Program-made: the position numbers and the translations under genes
Origin: Gammaproteobacteria bacterium
Lineage (GTDB): Bacteria > Pseudomonadota > Gammaproteobacteria > Legionellales > Legionellaceae
Direction of reading: 5' to 3'
Length of the DNA: 52,700 nucleotides
NCBI GenBank assembly: GCA_030147635.1
Contig: JASBUZ010000051.1
Span: forward strand, 1-52,700
Shown here: piece after piece, positions 1 through 9,388 of the stretch
Position numbering within the stretch: position 1 is the stretch's first letter
Layout: each line of letters starts with the position of its first letter
The notes under the pieces: generated by a model
Told to the model about the DNA's origin: nothing
Database searches by the model: none
What the model saw: the letters and a program-made list of their open reading frames with translations, nothing else

Positions 1-85
1 TGCAAACTTGAAATGTTAAAAATTAAAACAAACCTGAATCACTTTGCCATCAAATATAAACTCTTGCTTCGGGCAAATCAGGTTG

Positions 86-670
86 CTATGCAGGAACTAA
101 AAAATATGACTTCTTAAGTGGGCAGTGCGTAAGGTGAGTGAGTAGGCTGGCAAGTCTTGTTTTACCGACACGCGTTGTGCCAACCACAAAGGTATGGCCC
201 ACACGAATCGATTGTGGAATATAAACATTTTTATCCTTACCCCCTAAGCCATGTAAAAAAGCATACCCGCCAAGCGCGTGCTGATTGCCTTTTGTGTTTT
301 GTTTGAGAAATTTTTCATGCTTGATTTGCTTTAAATGATGCAAACGTTGTGTGTGGCTGGGCAGCCAACGAAAGCCGCGACCTATAAAAAGATTTTCTTG
401 TGACAGAGGAATTTGTGTTGTTGAAAGTGTGTATCGTGGCATGGCAAATAAACGCTTTTGAAAGTGTCTGATGCGTAACCCCTGTATGAGTCGATATCCT
501 CCAAATAAGCTAAGCGAAGTTGTAGCATACAGCCCCATACTGGGTGTAAGCAGAAAGAGATGGGGATTAAGGTAAGTCAAGGTTGCACATGCAAAAGCGC
601 AGCTACTTGAATAAAACTCAGTCGGTTCTCTCAGCCAGTTTTCTATTGGATACGACACACTTATCTCCAA
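86..670 (-). pseudogene. traD: Truncated TraD-type coupling protein (N-terminal part only)
   Basis: The 194-residue product resembles the N-terminus of ICE coupling ATPases (TraD, PFGI-1 class), which bring relaxase-DNA to the type IV channel. It has hydrophobic segments near residues 20-65 and a Walker A motif GTTRVGKT near residue 165. Only about 25 residues follow Walker A before a stop, whereas the family continues for several hundred residues with Walker B and the ATPase core. The tail (ending KKSYFLVPA) does not look like the usual sequence after Walker A, so the gene is broken by a deletion, insertion or frameshift. The remainder is not visible in the last 85 bases. It is the last gene of the minus-strand transfer operon and overlaps the preceding small membrane protein gene by 10 nt. 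An intact coupling protein may exist elsewhere. Confidence 0.6.
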
Positions 671-993
671 AGCATGAGCAGTTCAAATAAAATAAAGGCT
701 GAAAGTAAATACCATCTCGCACTAAGGGCTTGTTTGTATTCAATACCGTTAACACGGATTTTTCGGTTGGCACATAGCCGTTTGGTTAAATGTGGCCAAA
801 AGAAAAATAAGAAGCAGTAAAAGAAGGCGTGTATGACAAGAAACAGCAGATTCCATTGCTGTAGAATGGCTTGGAATTGATGTAGGTTATCGGTTTGGTT
901 GAGTAAATAAGGGATTAGCAGCGCTATTGTTGCAATTGGTAAAACGGATTGAATGACGGCTATAATGGTTAAACGTAAATATTTTTTTAACAT
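661..993 (-). CDS. Small membrane protein of the transfer operon
   Basis: This 110-residue protein is very hydrophobic, with three likely membrane segments (about residues 8-30, 47-68 and 92-108). A basic loop lies between the second and third (KRLCANRKIRVNG). I do not recognise the family. Its position between the TraG-like gene and the TraD fragment, on the same strand and overlapping traD by 10 nt, suggests it is a transfer-operon gene, perhaps an inner-membrane partner of the coupling protein or an entry-exclusion type protein. That role is inference from position only. Confidence 0.6.
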   Translation of the reverse strand: MLKKYLRLTIIAVIQSVLPIATIALLIPYLLNQTDNLHQFQAILQQWNLLFLVIHAFFYCFLFFFWPHLTKRLCANRKIRVNGIEYKQALSARWYLLSAFILFELLMLWR

Positions 994-1007
994 AAGGATG
1001 GCTCCAA

Positions 1008-1178
1008 ATGAAACAGCATTGGATGATTCGATTGTTGAAGGGACTCTTTAGAGTAGGGCTTGCAATTGTGTTTCCTGACGTGAAGCCTGAGACACGTAAC
1101 ATACACGAGGCTCAGCAGATGTATGACGAAGGCTTTATTAGTGACTCTGAATTTGCACGTTGCAAACAATGGCGATGA
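1008..1178 (+). CDS. Small SHOCT-like protein, antisense to the transfer operon
   Basis: An ATG at 1008 is preceded by AAGGA (994-998) at a sensible distance and opens a 56-codon frame ending TGA at 1176-1178. The product has a hydrophobic N-terminal half (RLLKGLFRVGLAIVF) and a C-terminal half, HEAQQMYDEGFISDSEFARC, that matches the SHOCT pattern: a short amphipathic helix, the core 'DEG-I/F-(S/T)-x-x-E-F', then basic residues. SHOCT domains usually end small membrane or secreted proteins and are thought to mediate oligomerisation. The gene fills the only gap between two minus-strand transfer genes and reads against them. The opposite-strand frame here looks like its shadow. Confidence 0.6.
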   Translation: MKQHWMIRLLKGLFRVGLAIVFPDVKPETRNIHEAQQMYDEGFISDSEFARCKQWR

Positions 1179-1180
1179 TT

Positions 1181-2734
1181 TCATCGAATTATCCTTCCTT
1201 GTATTACGCGGTTTGTTATGACGCTAGAATTTTGGGTCATCTCTTTACTCTGGTTTAGTGATTCATTAGCTAAAACAGCCATCCCGGCAACCGCTTCGCC
1301 ACCAAAATGTCCTGATAACCTCAGTAACAATAAAGGCGCGATAAAATAAAACATGACGGCCATGTTGCGCATGGCAGAAATGGCCTCATTCTCTCCAAGT
1401 GGATCTAAGATAACGCGTTCAATAAATCCGACTAAATGCCAGAGGTATTGCATAAAAATGCTCATGATAAAAAGCCCCAAGATGCTGCCCAAGGCCTTAA
1501 GGCTATAGCCACTAAAGGCTAGAATCACGGGTGTTAGAAGAATCAAGAAAAACATGAAAAACGCCTGCATGACCGGAAGCGTTTGCATGATGGATTCACG
1601 TTTTAATGGGGTTGTGGTCCATGATTTTGCCCACTGGCCAACATTGACAAGACTATGGGATACCATTTGCCCTACAACGCCACTGGTATTATCCATTGCT
1701 GTTTGTGCTGATTTGACTTGTAAATCCTTGCTGTGATTTAAGAGCATTTTGGCAATGTAATCTTCGGCCGTCATTTTATCTTGCCAACTACCAGGATGTT
1801 TGTTTTTATAGGCTCTCACACGTTCAAGCACTGCATTGACGCTTAAGTGTCGATTAAACACACTGCTTTCATTGGCCGTATTGACTAAATCTTTCCTCAG
1901 TTTTTTCCACCATTGATTACATGTGGGGTACCCATGCTTGGGCAGATGCTCAGACTTAATATCACCACGCTTTTCTGCGGCTTTCAAATTGGGGTTGGGT
2001 GCTTCAGCAAAACTAAAACCTTTCACGGGTTTTCTTGCATAAAGCGTCTTGTAATCGTGGTCTTGGAAATAAAGAGAACCCATCCAGTTTAAATCCTCTT
2101 CACCACCATAAGCTTTGATGGTTTTTTGAAATGATTCATCTTTTTCTGTTGTACTGAGCTGAGACCTTGCTTCAATAAAACACTGCTGATGAAATGCAAG
2201 GGCATCTTGTCTGACACTTGTTGGTAAATACGTTGACACCAAGTCACCTTCAATGCTTTGCAGGCTATCGGTGCAACCGGTCACTTTCATGAGCCCATAA
2301 GTGAGGCTTGAAATATAGTTTTGTAGAATAGAAAAACCAATAGGTATTTTGACTTGAGGACTTAAGACATCTGCAAACGCTTCATCATATTGGGTCCCTG
2401 TATCACCAATTGTCGCGGGAAGTTGGGCCGCGTGCTTGTTGGGTGTGCACAGCGGCTTAAATTGAATGGCGCGCGTTTCAAGCGGTGCACAGGGATAAAC
2501 AAAGATAGCACAAATCAGCGTGGTGACGACAAGTTCATACAAGAAATGATTCAAAGCATGGTCTGCCGCATGATGCGTTGAAGGGGCTAACACATTTTTT
2601 AAAAAACGATAAGCGATGAATAAAAAGCCAAGGTATAAAAGCCCTGTTTGCCAAAGGGCAATAAAAACAACCTCATATTGCTGCCAACCCAAATAGGTTG
2701 TATACAAAGCCAGTGGACTAAACACTATCATCAT
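1181..2734 (-). CDS. traG: TraG-like integral membrane protein of the ICE T4SS
   Basis: The 517-residue protein has membrane segments at the N-terminus (about residues 20-45 and 66-85) and a cluster of four or five near residues 385-475, with a large soluble loop between. This is the layout of the TraG N-terminal-domain family in F- and ICE-type conjugation systems, where TraG supports pilus assembly and mating-pair stabilisation. It follows the PFL_4711-type gene with a 1-nt overlap (stop/start at 2734), as in other ICEs. The C-terminus is short and lacks the long periplasmic extension of F TraG, as is usual for ICE versions. The start could be either of two consecutive ATGs. Confidence 0.75.
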   Translation of the reverse strand: MMIVFSPLALYTTYLGWQQYEVVFIALWQTGLLYLGFLFIAYRFLKNVLAPSTHHAADHALNHFLYELVVTTLICAIFVYPCAPLETRAIQFKPLCTPNKHAAQLPATIGDTGTQYDEAFADVLSPQVKIPIGFSILQNYISSLTYGLMKVTGCTDSLQSIEGDLVSTYLPTSVRQDALAFHQQCFIEARSQLSTTEKDESFQKTIKAYGGEEDLNWMGSLYFQDHDYKTLYARKPVKGFSFAEAPNPNLKAAEKRGDIKSEHLPKHGYPTCNQWWKKLRKDLVNTANESSVFNRHLSVNAVLERVRAYKNKHPGSWQDKMTAEDYIAKMLLNHSKDLQVKSAQTAMDNTSGVVGQMVSHSLVNVGQWAKSWTTTPLKRESIMQTLPVMQAFFMFFLILLTPVILAFSGYSLKALGSILGLFIMSIFMQYLWHLVGFIERVILDPLGENEAISAMRNMAVMFYFIAPLLLLRLSGHFGGEAVAGMAVLANESLNQSKEMTQNSSVITNRVIQGRIIR

Positions 2735-4089
2735 TAGCCTCTCTTCTTGTAAACGGCGCCGTTTTTGACTTTAGGGCCGTCATGGTCATTGCCTGGTATG
2801 TGTTGTGCGCGCTCTCGTTTTCGCATATCCATCACAAGGTTTAAGGTTTCATTCATCATTTTCTTGCGGACTTCATTTTCAAAGGCAAGTGAATGAATAT
2901 CATCATCCAAGCGTTTTAAAGCAGTACGCACCATATTGAGCGCTGGTTTTAGGTTTTGAACCTCTTGTACTTGCAGACCTGCTTGTAAAATACGCCGCAT
3001 CATGAGTGCTTTATCCAACATGTTTTGAACAGAAATTTCTTCAGAGAGTTTTGAGGCTGTGAGAATTTGTTCTTCACGCGGCATGTTACGAATGGTTAAG
3101 ATGATTTGGTCGGTGACCAAAAGATTAGAGGCACTGACAAGTCGCAACTTTTCTTCCGTTAGAGGCCAAGTGCCATCCACGAGATACCAGAGTGCTTTGG
3201 CGATATTCTCCGTACAAGTATTCGCACTTTCACAAGATTGCAAGAGCGTTGATAAACCAAGTCCTGCTTTAGTTTTTTCTTTCTTATTTTCTTTATTCGA
3301 AACATGAATATCACCCAATACCTTCACTGCCCAATTAGATGCTTCTACCGGTGTCTTCCAAGTGATGGTCATAGGCGTTTTATCAGAGGGTGGGCTGGTG
3401 TTATCTAACGGGGTGCGCTCCAGTAAAATGTTATAGCCTGCAATCACCACATCATTAATCACTTTGACAGGGCGTTGATATTTACCTCCGGCATTACCTC
3501 GTTCATGACCAATCCAGGGCAGGCCATATTCTTCACGTTTTCTTGCAATGTTTTTAGCGGTTTCCGTGACATCGACATTTTCTGTATGAGCGCGTTTTGC
3601 AGCATCAATCCAACCTTGACTGTCAGATACAGACAGTAAGCTATCAATGGGTGTTTGACCTTGCTCAAGTGAAGCCTTCACCGCTTGGCAGTCTTTGACT
3701 TTCACATTAAATTCATTTTGTGCACTCGCAGCGGTATTTTGCAGGATATTGTACAAAGCAGGCATCGACTGCTGCAGTTTATATAAGGGAAAAGCTGCAA
3801 TAGAACCTTTTAAATTTTGAATTAACCCTTCCGGCATATTCAGTGCCGATTTTTTCATGTCTAAAAAAGTATTGGTAATAGAGACGGTTGGATTAAACCC
3901 ACTACAGCTAAATCCCAAGTGCGCATCGACATCACCACCGATTTTAATGCTGTCGTTTTTATTAACCGGCGGCACAAATAAATCTGAAGCACCACCCAGC
4001 TCATAATAATACTCAGATTGTGTTGGCATGATGGAACCAGCAAAGCTGATGCCATGGATGAGTAAAACTGCAAACATTTGAATTTTCAT
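2734..4089 (-). CDS. ICE conjugation protein, PFL_4711/TIGR03755 family (TraH position)
   Basis: The 451-residue protein has an N-terminal signal peptide (about residues 1-18, ending GISFAGS) and no other clear membrane segment, so it is predicted to be periplasmic. Features include a Cys-containing segment (LGFSCSGFNPTVSITNTFLD) and a helical C-terminal half (about residues 290-430). From its place between the TraU-like and TraG-like genes I assign it to the ICE family called PFL_4711, which occupies the TraH position in F-like systems and is needed for pilus assembly. The assignment combines recall of the family with gene order; the sequence itself shows a secreted, disulphide-capable protein. 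Confidence 0.72.
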   Translation of the reverse strand: MKIQMFAVLLIHGISFAGSIMPTQSEYYYELGGASDLFVPPVNKNDSIKIGGDVDAHLGFSCSGFNPTVSITNTFLDMKKSALNMPEGLIQNLKGSIAAFPLYKLQQSMPALYNILQNTAASAQNEFNVKVKDCQAVKASLEQGQTPIDSLLSVSDSQGWIDAAKRAHTENVDVTETAKNIARKREEYGLPWIGHERGNAGGKYQRPVKVINDVVIAGYNILLERTPLDNTSPPSDKTPMTITWKTPVEASNWAVKVLGDIHVSNKENKKEKTKAGLGLSTLLQSCESANTCTENIAKALWYLVDGTWPLTEEKLRLVSASNLLVTDQIILTIRNMPREEQILTASKLSEEISVQNMLDKALMMRRILQAGLQVQEVQNLKPALNMVRTALKRLDDDIHSLAFENEVRKKMMNETLNLVMDMRKRERAQHIPGNDHDGPKVKNGAVYKKRG

Positions 4090-4092
4090 ACG

Positions 4093-5199
4093 TCACCTTT
4101 TTTGAGGTTTACCGACCTTGGGATGAGTAAGTTTTTTAATGAGAGTGCCTTCGGATTGAATGCATCCCCGATATTTTCGCCAAACGACAAACACATAATT
4201 GCCATTGCCTGCCGTATTATCTTCAACCCCAAAATCATCGGGATTGCCTGGTCGAATATTCCGATTTTTGGGATACACTTCTTGCCAGATGATGTTTTTT
4301 CCTTGTGGGTCGAAAATCACATTGGCAACCACACAGTTTTTGCCACAACTGTTTTGAGTTGATTTCACCACATGCAAAGGATTTTGATTGGTGACAATAT
4401 CAACGGCATGCATGGCAACCACAACAGACGCTCTAAAGTTATAGGGTTGTGTCACACGCATGAGCCTTGGTATTTCAGGTCCCCAGGTGTGCCACATGGT
4501 TCCAATGTCATGATTCACAAGCAGATACGGATGACTTGCCATATAAGCCATTTCAGCGGCTTCAGTTCGGTCTGGAATGGCATCAGCTAGGCTTGAGTAA
4601 TAAGGCACGCCAAAATGTGTTTCGGGTTGATGTGAGACATAAGGCAAGTTATAAAGTCCAGGAGGGCTGCCAATCACATATACGATTTTGCTGCGCTCAT
4701 CGTTTAAATGCATGCTGGTGACTTGAGTGCTTGCTTCACCCACATCAAATGGTAAGCCCATGACTTTCTGATAAGCTTTTTGATGTACCTTATTGAATAC
4801 CTTATTATCAAATAATGCATTTGCTTCAAGCCATGGATTTTCATGTGGACGGTTAGAAACGGTTACCACGAAATCAGGCAAAAACTGTTCAATGGCAGGC
4901 GTTATCATCACCTTAGGAGGAAATCCGCGCGTTTTCCACGTGCAACTGCCAATCACCTTATAATGACTATTCCTAAATGTTTTCTCGAGCACGTGTAAAG
5001 CAATACCGGCAGTGGTCATTGTCTTTGGCGGCTTGGTCTCGGATAAGCTTTCACCTGCCAGGGCTACATTACAGCTCATCATAAAAGTAATCCCGAGAAT
5101 TAGCTTGTTGTTTAATTTGCCCCAGTTTTTCGGCCATGATTTTAGCTGCTTTAAGCACACCATGCTCTTCCTCCAGTTGATGACGTTCAGCCTTTTCAT
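4093..5199 (-). CDS. traU: TraU-like ICE conjugation protein (PFL_4710 family)
   Basis: The mature part resembles TraU-type proteins: periplasmic, Cys-rich (CTWKTRGFPPKV, NSCGKNCVVANVIFDP, YRGCIQS), acting with TraH-position proteins in pilus assembly. The signal peptide is best seen around KLILGITFMMSCNVALAG. The open frame begins at 5199, which would overlap the traC end by 131 nt. The ATG at 5163 or the pair near 5079 may be the true start, but the latter leaves an unusually short signal sequence. The start is therefore uncertain. It lies directly downstream of the TraC-like ATPase gene and 3 nt before the next gene, in the conserved ICE order. Confidence 0.75.
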   Translation of the reverse strand: MKRLNVINWRKSMVCLKQLKSWPKNWGKLNNKLILGITFMMSCNVALAGESLSETKPPKTMTTAGIALHVLEKTFRNSHYKVIGSCTWKTRGFPPKVMITPAIEQFLPDFVVTVSNRPHENPWLEANALFDNKVFNKVHQKAYQKVMGLPFDVGEASTQVTSMHLNDERSKIVYVIGSPPGLYNLPYVSHQPETHFGVPYYSSLADAIPDRTEAAEMAYMASHPYLLVNHDIGTMWHTWGPEIPRLMRVTQPYNFRASVVVAMHAVDIVTNQNPLHVVKSTQNSCGKNCVVANVIFDPQGKNIIWQEVYPKNRNIRPGNPDDFGVEDNTAGNGNYVFVVWRKYRGCIQSEGTLIKKLTHPKVGKPQKR

Positions 5200-7825
5200 G
5201 TTTTTCAGTCATTAAAAGTGCGAGTAAATAACGTGGGGGAATGATACGAAATAAGCCTTGATGTCTGGCGCCTAATAAGACTGCTTCTGCATACAGTCCT
5301 TTTTGTGACTCAATGCTTCGAATCAAATGCTCTTGCTCAGGTGTGAGCGCTTTAAACTGCTTTATATTTTTAATTTCATTTTCATCAAGACCCAGTGCAA
5401 TCCAAGTTTCAATCAACGATAAAATCTTCGTTGCTTTAACAGAACTCATGTCCGCAATGTTTTGTGTGACGGGAATCAGCCAAAGCCCTAATTTTCTAGC
5501 TACTTTTGCAATCAAGGTGGCATAGGAGACAATGACATCAATCTCAAACTGCAAATGCGCTTCGTCAATGATTAAAAACATGGGACGGTTGTCGTTTTGT
5601 GTGCGTTCTGCCATGGCTAAAATGCGAGGCAGTAATGAGACCATTACGAGCGCCAGTTTGCCGCGGTCATCCTTAATGGCACTGATATCAATATGGAAGA
5701 TGTCAAAGTCATCCAAAGGTTCGGTGGGTACATTGAAAAATCTGGACTTAGAGGCACTGATGACGTAGCTTTTAAGCCGATCACTCATGTCTTGAATGCG
5801 TTCTTTCTTTTTGGGAAGTACTTCTGTTTGAATTCGCCGTTCAAAGGCAAGGCATATGTGCTCAGTTAGAAGCTGAGTTACGCCGTGTTGTGCGGAACGC
5901 ACAATAGCATCACTTAGGATTTCAATCAACAGCGTTTCATCAGCGAGCGTAAATCCTTCTTCTTCTCGTGTATTCGCTTCCGTAATCATGGTGCGAAGGG
6001 CAAGCGCTAACTCTGCTAAATAAGAACGTGAAGCATCGCAAGTGAGTTCGGCACTGGTTGCTTTTTGCATGCCATCGCATTTGAGTTTCTCTAATTGCTT
6101 CGCTATCTCTTTCGCTTCATGTTCATCCAGCGTTTCACTGATTTCAAGCAGTGCTTTATAAGCATCACAAAAGGGGTTTAAAGGCACCGCTTTATCTTTT
6201 TGATTCGACAATAGAAGCTGTCTCGTTTGTTTGCCATGTGCTTTAATATGTGTGAGCAATCGATCAAACGAGTTACCCATTTCGAAGACCACTACACGTG
6301 CATTTTTCATCGCCATTAGCGAGTAAATCAGCCAACCAGTTAACACAGATTTGCCACCACCTGAATTCGCAAAAATCGCCAAGTGCGAGTTTTGACTGAT
6401 AAAATCAGAGTGCAAAAAATCAAAAAACACAGGCTCACCCAGGCGGTTAAAAAAAGTCAGGCAAGGTAGGTGCTTGGTCCCTTGTGTACGCCCATATACA
6501 GGCAGTAAAGCTGCTAATTCGGAGGTATACATCAAGCGGTCATAACACAAATATTTTCTGGCAAAAGCAGGCACAAAATTAAACGGCAAAAGATTCAAAT
6601 AGCTGTTTAGTGGATGCACATCATCTTTTGAAGCAAGGAGCGTCATGTGCGCATCATGAAAGATTTGATGCAGACGTTTCTCTGTTAAATCGAGTTCATC
6701 ACTATTTTCTGCGCGGAAAAATACCGCTTGATTGACCCAAAAGAGTCGATTGCCTGAGGTGAGCTGATCCCGTGCAAGCTTAATCTCTTCGCGCACTCGC
6801 TGGGGTTTTAATCGTGTGCCGACAATCCCTTTTTCAAGGCGTGTTAAATGTGCATCAATGGCTTCATCATGACCAAAGGTGACTTGAATGGTGTAGATTG
6901 CCCCTTCAGGCAAAGTATCAAGCAAGGCATAGTGATGACTCGGGTTCGCTTGTTGTCTTTCTCGTGAAATGAGCCCAATTTCAGGGGTAAGATGCAAGCC
7001 ATCTACATAGAGCACACGATGCGGTATGTCATCAAAATAAAATCCATGTTCATCACTGTCTGGGTTGGGTAAAAATATATTTTGTGTGAGGTTAAAGCCA
7101 GCAGGCTTTGGATTAGGATAGGATAGCGCTTTATCTGCATGCTTTGGGTTAAACCATTGTACCCACCAACGATAATAATCTTTGCCGGTGAGCCTTTTAA
7201 GTTTGAGGCCCGGTGAGGAGAGTTTGGCCTCCACTTGTGAGATAACTTCAAGGTGTTCGGTTAGTGCTTCTTCTCGTGTTGTTTTGGTGTTTTCATATTT
7301 TCGATAAAAGAGTACACGAATTCGGCGTCGCCTGCCGCGATAGGGAAAGCCTGTTTTTGGATCGATAAAAAGTCCTTCAGGACGTGAGAGTTGATCAAAT
7401 AAACCCGAAAGCTTTTGAAGATAATCTTGCGTGAAAGATGTGTTTAAAATGTTTTCTGAAATGTTGTTTTTAATATGCTTCAATACTGGGGTAAGTGAGA
7501 ATGCATCATTCACAAAAACCTGCATCACCCAAGGGTCTTTTTGGTATAAAGGCACAACATTCGCAAACGTTTCAGTCAATTTTTGATGAACGATTTCAAG
7601 ATACGTTTGAGGAGATGCTTCGGCAGAAATATCCCCTAGCTCAAAACCAGAACCCATGCTGATGCCATCAGCAAATAAAAACACCTGTTGTTCGTCACAA
7701 AAATCGACCACTGAAAATTGGTCAGCAATCGATGGCCTATGGGGTGCATAGCCTTTTTGAACAGATTTTTTGTCTACAGAGCCTAGATTTGAAGGACCCA
7801 ATAACCAGTCTGTGATTTTTCGCAT
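5069..7825 (-). CDS. traC: TraC-type conjugation ATPase (VirB4 homologue)
   Basis: At 918 residues this is the full-length VirB4/TraC-class ATPase that powers pilus biogenesis and substrate passage at the inner membrane. The C-terminal motor shows Walker A (FANSGGGKSVLTG) near residue 490 and Walker B in PMFLIIDEAHLQFE near residue 765, followed by the conserved VTQNIADM segment. The N-terminal part (residues 1-400) is the TraC regulatory region (GLHLTPEIGLISR). Overlap with the downstream traU frame and a 2-nt spacing from the upstream lipoprotein gene suggest translational coupling. It appears intact, so the T4SS core looks functional although traD is broken. Confidence 0.93.
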   Translation of the reverse strand: MRKITDWLLGPSNLGSVDKKSVQKGYAPHRPSIADQFSVVDFCDEQQVFLFADGISMGSGFELGDISAEASPQTYLEIVHQKLTETFANVVPLYQKDPWVMQVFVNDAFSLTPVLKHIKNNISENILNTSFTQDYLQKLSGLFDQLSRPEGLFIDPKTGFPYRGRRRRIRVLFYRKYENTKTTREEALTEHLEVISQVEAKLSSPGLKLKRLTGKDYYRWWVQWFNPKHADKALSYPNPKPAGFNLTQNIFLPNPDSDEHGFYFDDIPHRVLYVDGLHLTPEIGLISRERQQANPSHHYALLDTLPEGAIYTIQVTFGHDEAIDAHLTRLEKGIVGTRLKPQRVREEIKLARDQLTSGNRLFWVNQAVFFRAENSDELDLTEKRLHQIFHDAHMTLLASKDDVHPLNSYLNLLPFNFVPAFARKYLCYDRLMYTSELAALLPVYGRTQGTKHLPCLTFFNRLGEPVFFDFLHSDFISQNSHLAIFANSGGGKSVLTGWLIYSLMAMKNARVVVFEMGNSFDRLLTHIKAHGKQTRQLLLSNQKDKAVPLNPFCDAYKALLEISETLDEHEAKEIAKQLEKLKCDGMQKATSAELTCDASRSYLAELALALRTMITEANTREEEGFTLADETLLIEILSDAIVRSAQHGVTQLLTEHICLAFERRIQTEVLPKKKERIQDMSDRLKSYVISASKSRFFNVPTEPLDDFDIFHIDISAIKDDRGKLALVMVSLLPRILAMAERTQNDNRPMFLIIDEAHLQFEIDVIVSYATLIAKVARKLGLWLIPVTQNIADMSSVKATKILSLIETWIALGLDENEIKNIKQFKALTPEQEHLIRSIESQKGLYAEAVLLGARHQGLFRIIPPRYLLALLMTEKHEKAERHQLEEEHGVLKAAKIMAEKLGQIKQQANSRDYFYDEL

Positions 7826-7827
7826 GG

Positions 7828-8178
7828 TCAGTACAATTCCGTTGCAAGTGCATACGCGTTGGTTTTATACAGATAAAAAGCCGTGGTGTAACCGGGCTTA
7901 ATCAATTGCTCATCGCCAATTTGCATGACGTGTGGAAACACATATAAATCGATGCTTGGGTTGGGTAGAGGCTTAAATGCAGTTGATGCAGCTTTTGTCG
8001 CAGCAACAGACACAGCTACTTTTCTTGGCAGCGGTTTGACTGCTTTTGTGGTTTGATGATAAATCTGACTCACTGTTAAGCCTTGCTCCGGAATACTTGG
8101 TGCCTTTTGCGCTGTATGGCAGCCCGCAAGCAGACTACTCCAGGCTATTATCCATAAGCGTTTGTGTTTGATGGCCAT
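7828..8178 (-). CDS. traV: TraV-position ICE lipoprotein (TIGR03751-like)
   Basis: The 116-residue protein begins with a basic stretch, a hydrophobic core and a lipobox, SLLAGC, so it is predicted to be an outer-membrane-anchored lipoprotein with Cys20 lipidated. It sits between the TraB-like and TraC-like genes, where F-like and ICE systems encode the TraV/VirB7 lipoprotein of the outer-membrane core complex. It overlaps the end of traB by 44 nt, typical of this compact operon. The rest of the sequence (KPLPRKVAVSVAA, LPNPSIDLYVFPHV) gives no catalytic motif and fits a structural role. Confidence 0.75.
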   Translation of the reverse strand: MAIKHKRLWIIAWSSLLAGCHTAQKAPSIPEQGLTVSQIYHQTTKAVKPLPRKVAVSVAATKAASTAFKPLPNPSIDLYVFPHVMQIGDEQLIKPGYTTAFYLYKTNAYALATELY

Positions 8179-9388
8179 ACTGGATTAACCTCCCATCGGT
8201 TTCTTTATCAATTGAAATGGTTTTGGTGATATGCAGATTCAGTGTGTTTGGGCGAAAGCCTTTACTGCTGGGAATGCTGGCAGGCACATATACCAAATCA
8301 AAACTGCCTTGCAGACGCTTTTCAATCCAATCCGAAACTTTCATGCTGCTTTGATTGAGTGCACCACCTGCCGCATATTGTGCAAGAGAACCTGTGGAGC
8401 TTTTCATGATGCCACTGCTATCTCCAAGGTAAGACATCTGCCAGTCAGCAATGGCATTTCCCGCGCCTTGAATACCACCTGCTGCCATAAAAGCACGCAT
8501 CACTTGCGGAGCGTTGGTGATGTATTTGCCCTGAATACACGGGTTGCCATAAGGCGTGGTTAAATAGCCCAAGCTTTCATTGTTTAAAAGCTCAGTGCTA
8601 TGTTGCATGTCTTCACTGCCTACTGTGGCAAAATGCCCATCTTCAAAAACAAACAAGGCAGAGGTCACATAAGCGCGAACACAACTGATGTTATCTAAAA
8701 AAGAGCCAACTCCTATGGCATAGCCACTGACTTTCATGCCTGCGATTTCATCAGATAGGGGTACACCATTGGCAGTCATCAAATCTTTGTGACTAATCAC
8801 AGCTGAGAACGGAAACAAAGGTTGCATGAGCTTGCCTTCACTGGGAACCTCACCAATCAGTGCTGACAGCAAAGTCGCCTCTCCTAAATCACTGCCTGTA
8901 GGTATGGTGTAGTAAGGGGTGTGGGCTTCTGCTTTAATAATCTCAGGCTGAAGGTCTTTCCACGAAGGGAGAATTTGTTCTATGGATGCTTTTGACTCAG
9001 ATTGTGGGGCATCAGTTTTTACAGGATAAACGGGGGCCATTTGCGTTTCTTGTAGTGCTTCAATTTTTTCTTTTAGGGCATTGATTTCTTGTTGTAATAC
9101 GTCTTGGTTACCAAGTGCCGCTTGGGTTGGTGGCTCATCAGGTTTATCTTTCAGGGCGTTTGAAAGTCTTTCGTTTTCTTCATGCAGAGCATTAAGCTTT
9201 TTCTCTGTTTCTTGCAAGCGTGCTGCAACTTCACGCAAGTTATCATTAAACTGTGCAGCGATTTCTTCATGAATGGGATTGCGTTCAATCTCAATGACCG
9301 AGGTTTTGTTGCTATGCGAATTTAAAAGCACCAAAACAACCACTAAAACAATACCTCCTGTGAGCAGCTTTAAAGGGATATTGCTCAT
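8135..9388 (-). CDS. traB: TraB/VirB10-like core protein (PFL_4705/TIGR03752 family)
   Basis: The 417-residue protein has a single N-terminal membrane anchor (about residues 6-22, LLTGGIVLVVVLVLL), a long coiled coil (about residues 45-115, rich in E/K/L heptads), and a C-terminal beta-rich VirB10-like domain (about residues 155-400, with GSDLGEATLLSALIGEVPSEG). VirB10/TraB proteins span the periplasm and link the inner-membrane ATPases to the outer-membrane ring. It overlaps the upstream TraK-like gene by 4 nt and the downstream lipoprotein gene by 44 nt. Confidence 0.88.
   Translation of the reverse strand: MSNIPLKLLTGGIVLVVVLVLLNSHSNKTSVIEIERNPIHEEIAAQFNDNLREVAARLQETEKKLNALHEENERLSNALKDKPDEPPTQAALGNQDVLQQEINALKEKIEALQETQMAPVYPVKTDAPQSESKASIEQILPSWKDLQPEIIKAEAHTPYYTIPTGSDLGEATLLSALIGEVPSEGKLMQPLFPFSAVISHKDLMTANGVPLSDEIAGMKVSGYAIGVGSFLDNISCVRAYVTSALFVFEDGHFATVGSEDMQHSTELLNNESLGYLTTPYGNPCIQGKYITNAPQVMRAFMAAGGIQGAGNAIADWQMSYLGDSSGIMKSSTGSLAQYAAGGALNQSSMKVSDWIEKRLQGSFDLVYVPASIPSSKGFRPNTLNLHITKTISIDKETDGRLIQYGHQTQTLMDNSLE

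Noticed and set aside
987-1184. 65-codon minus-strand frame
   Set aside because: It is antisense to the SHOCT-like gene, has no matching start site, and its composition is uncharacteristic of protein.
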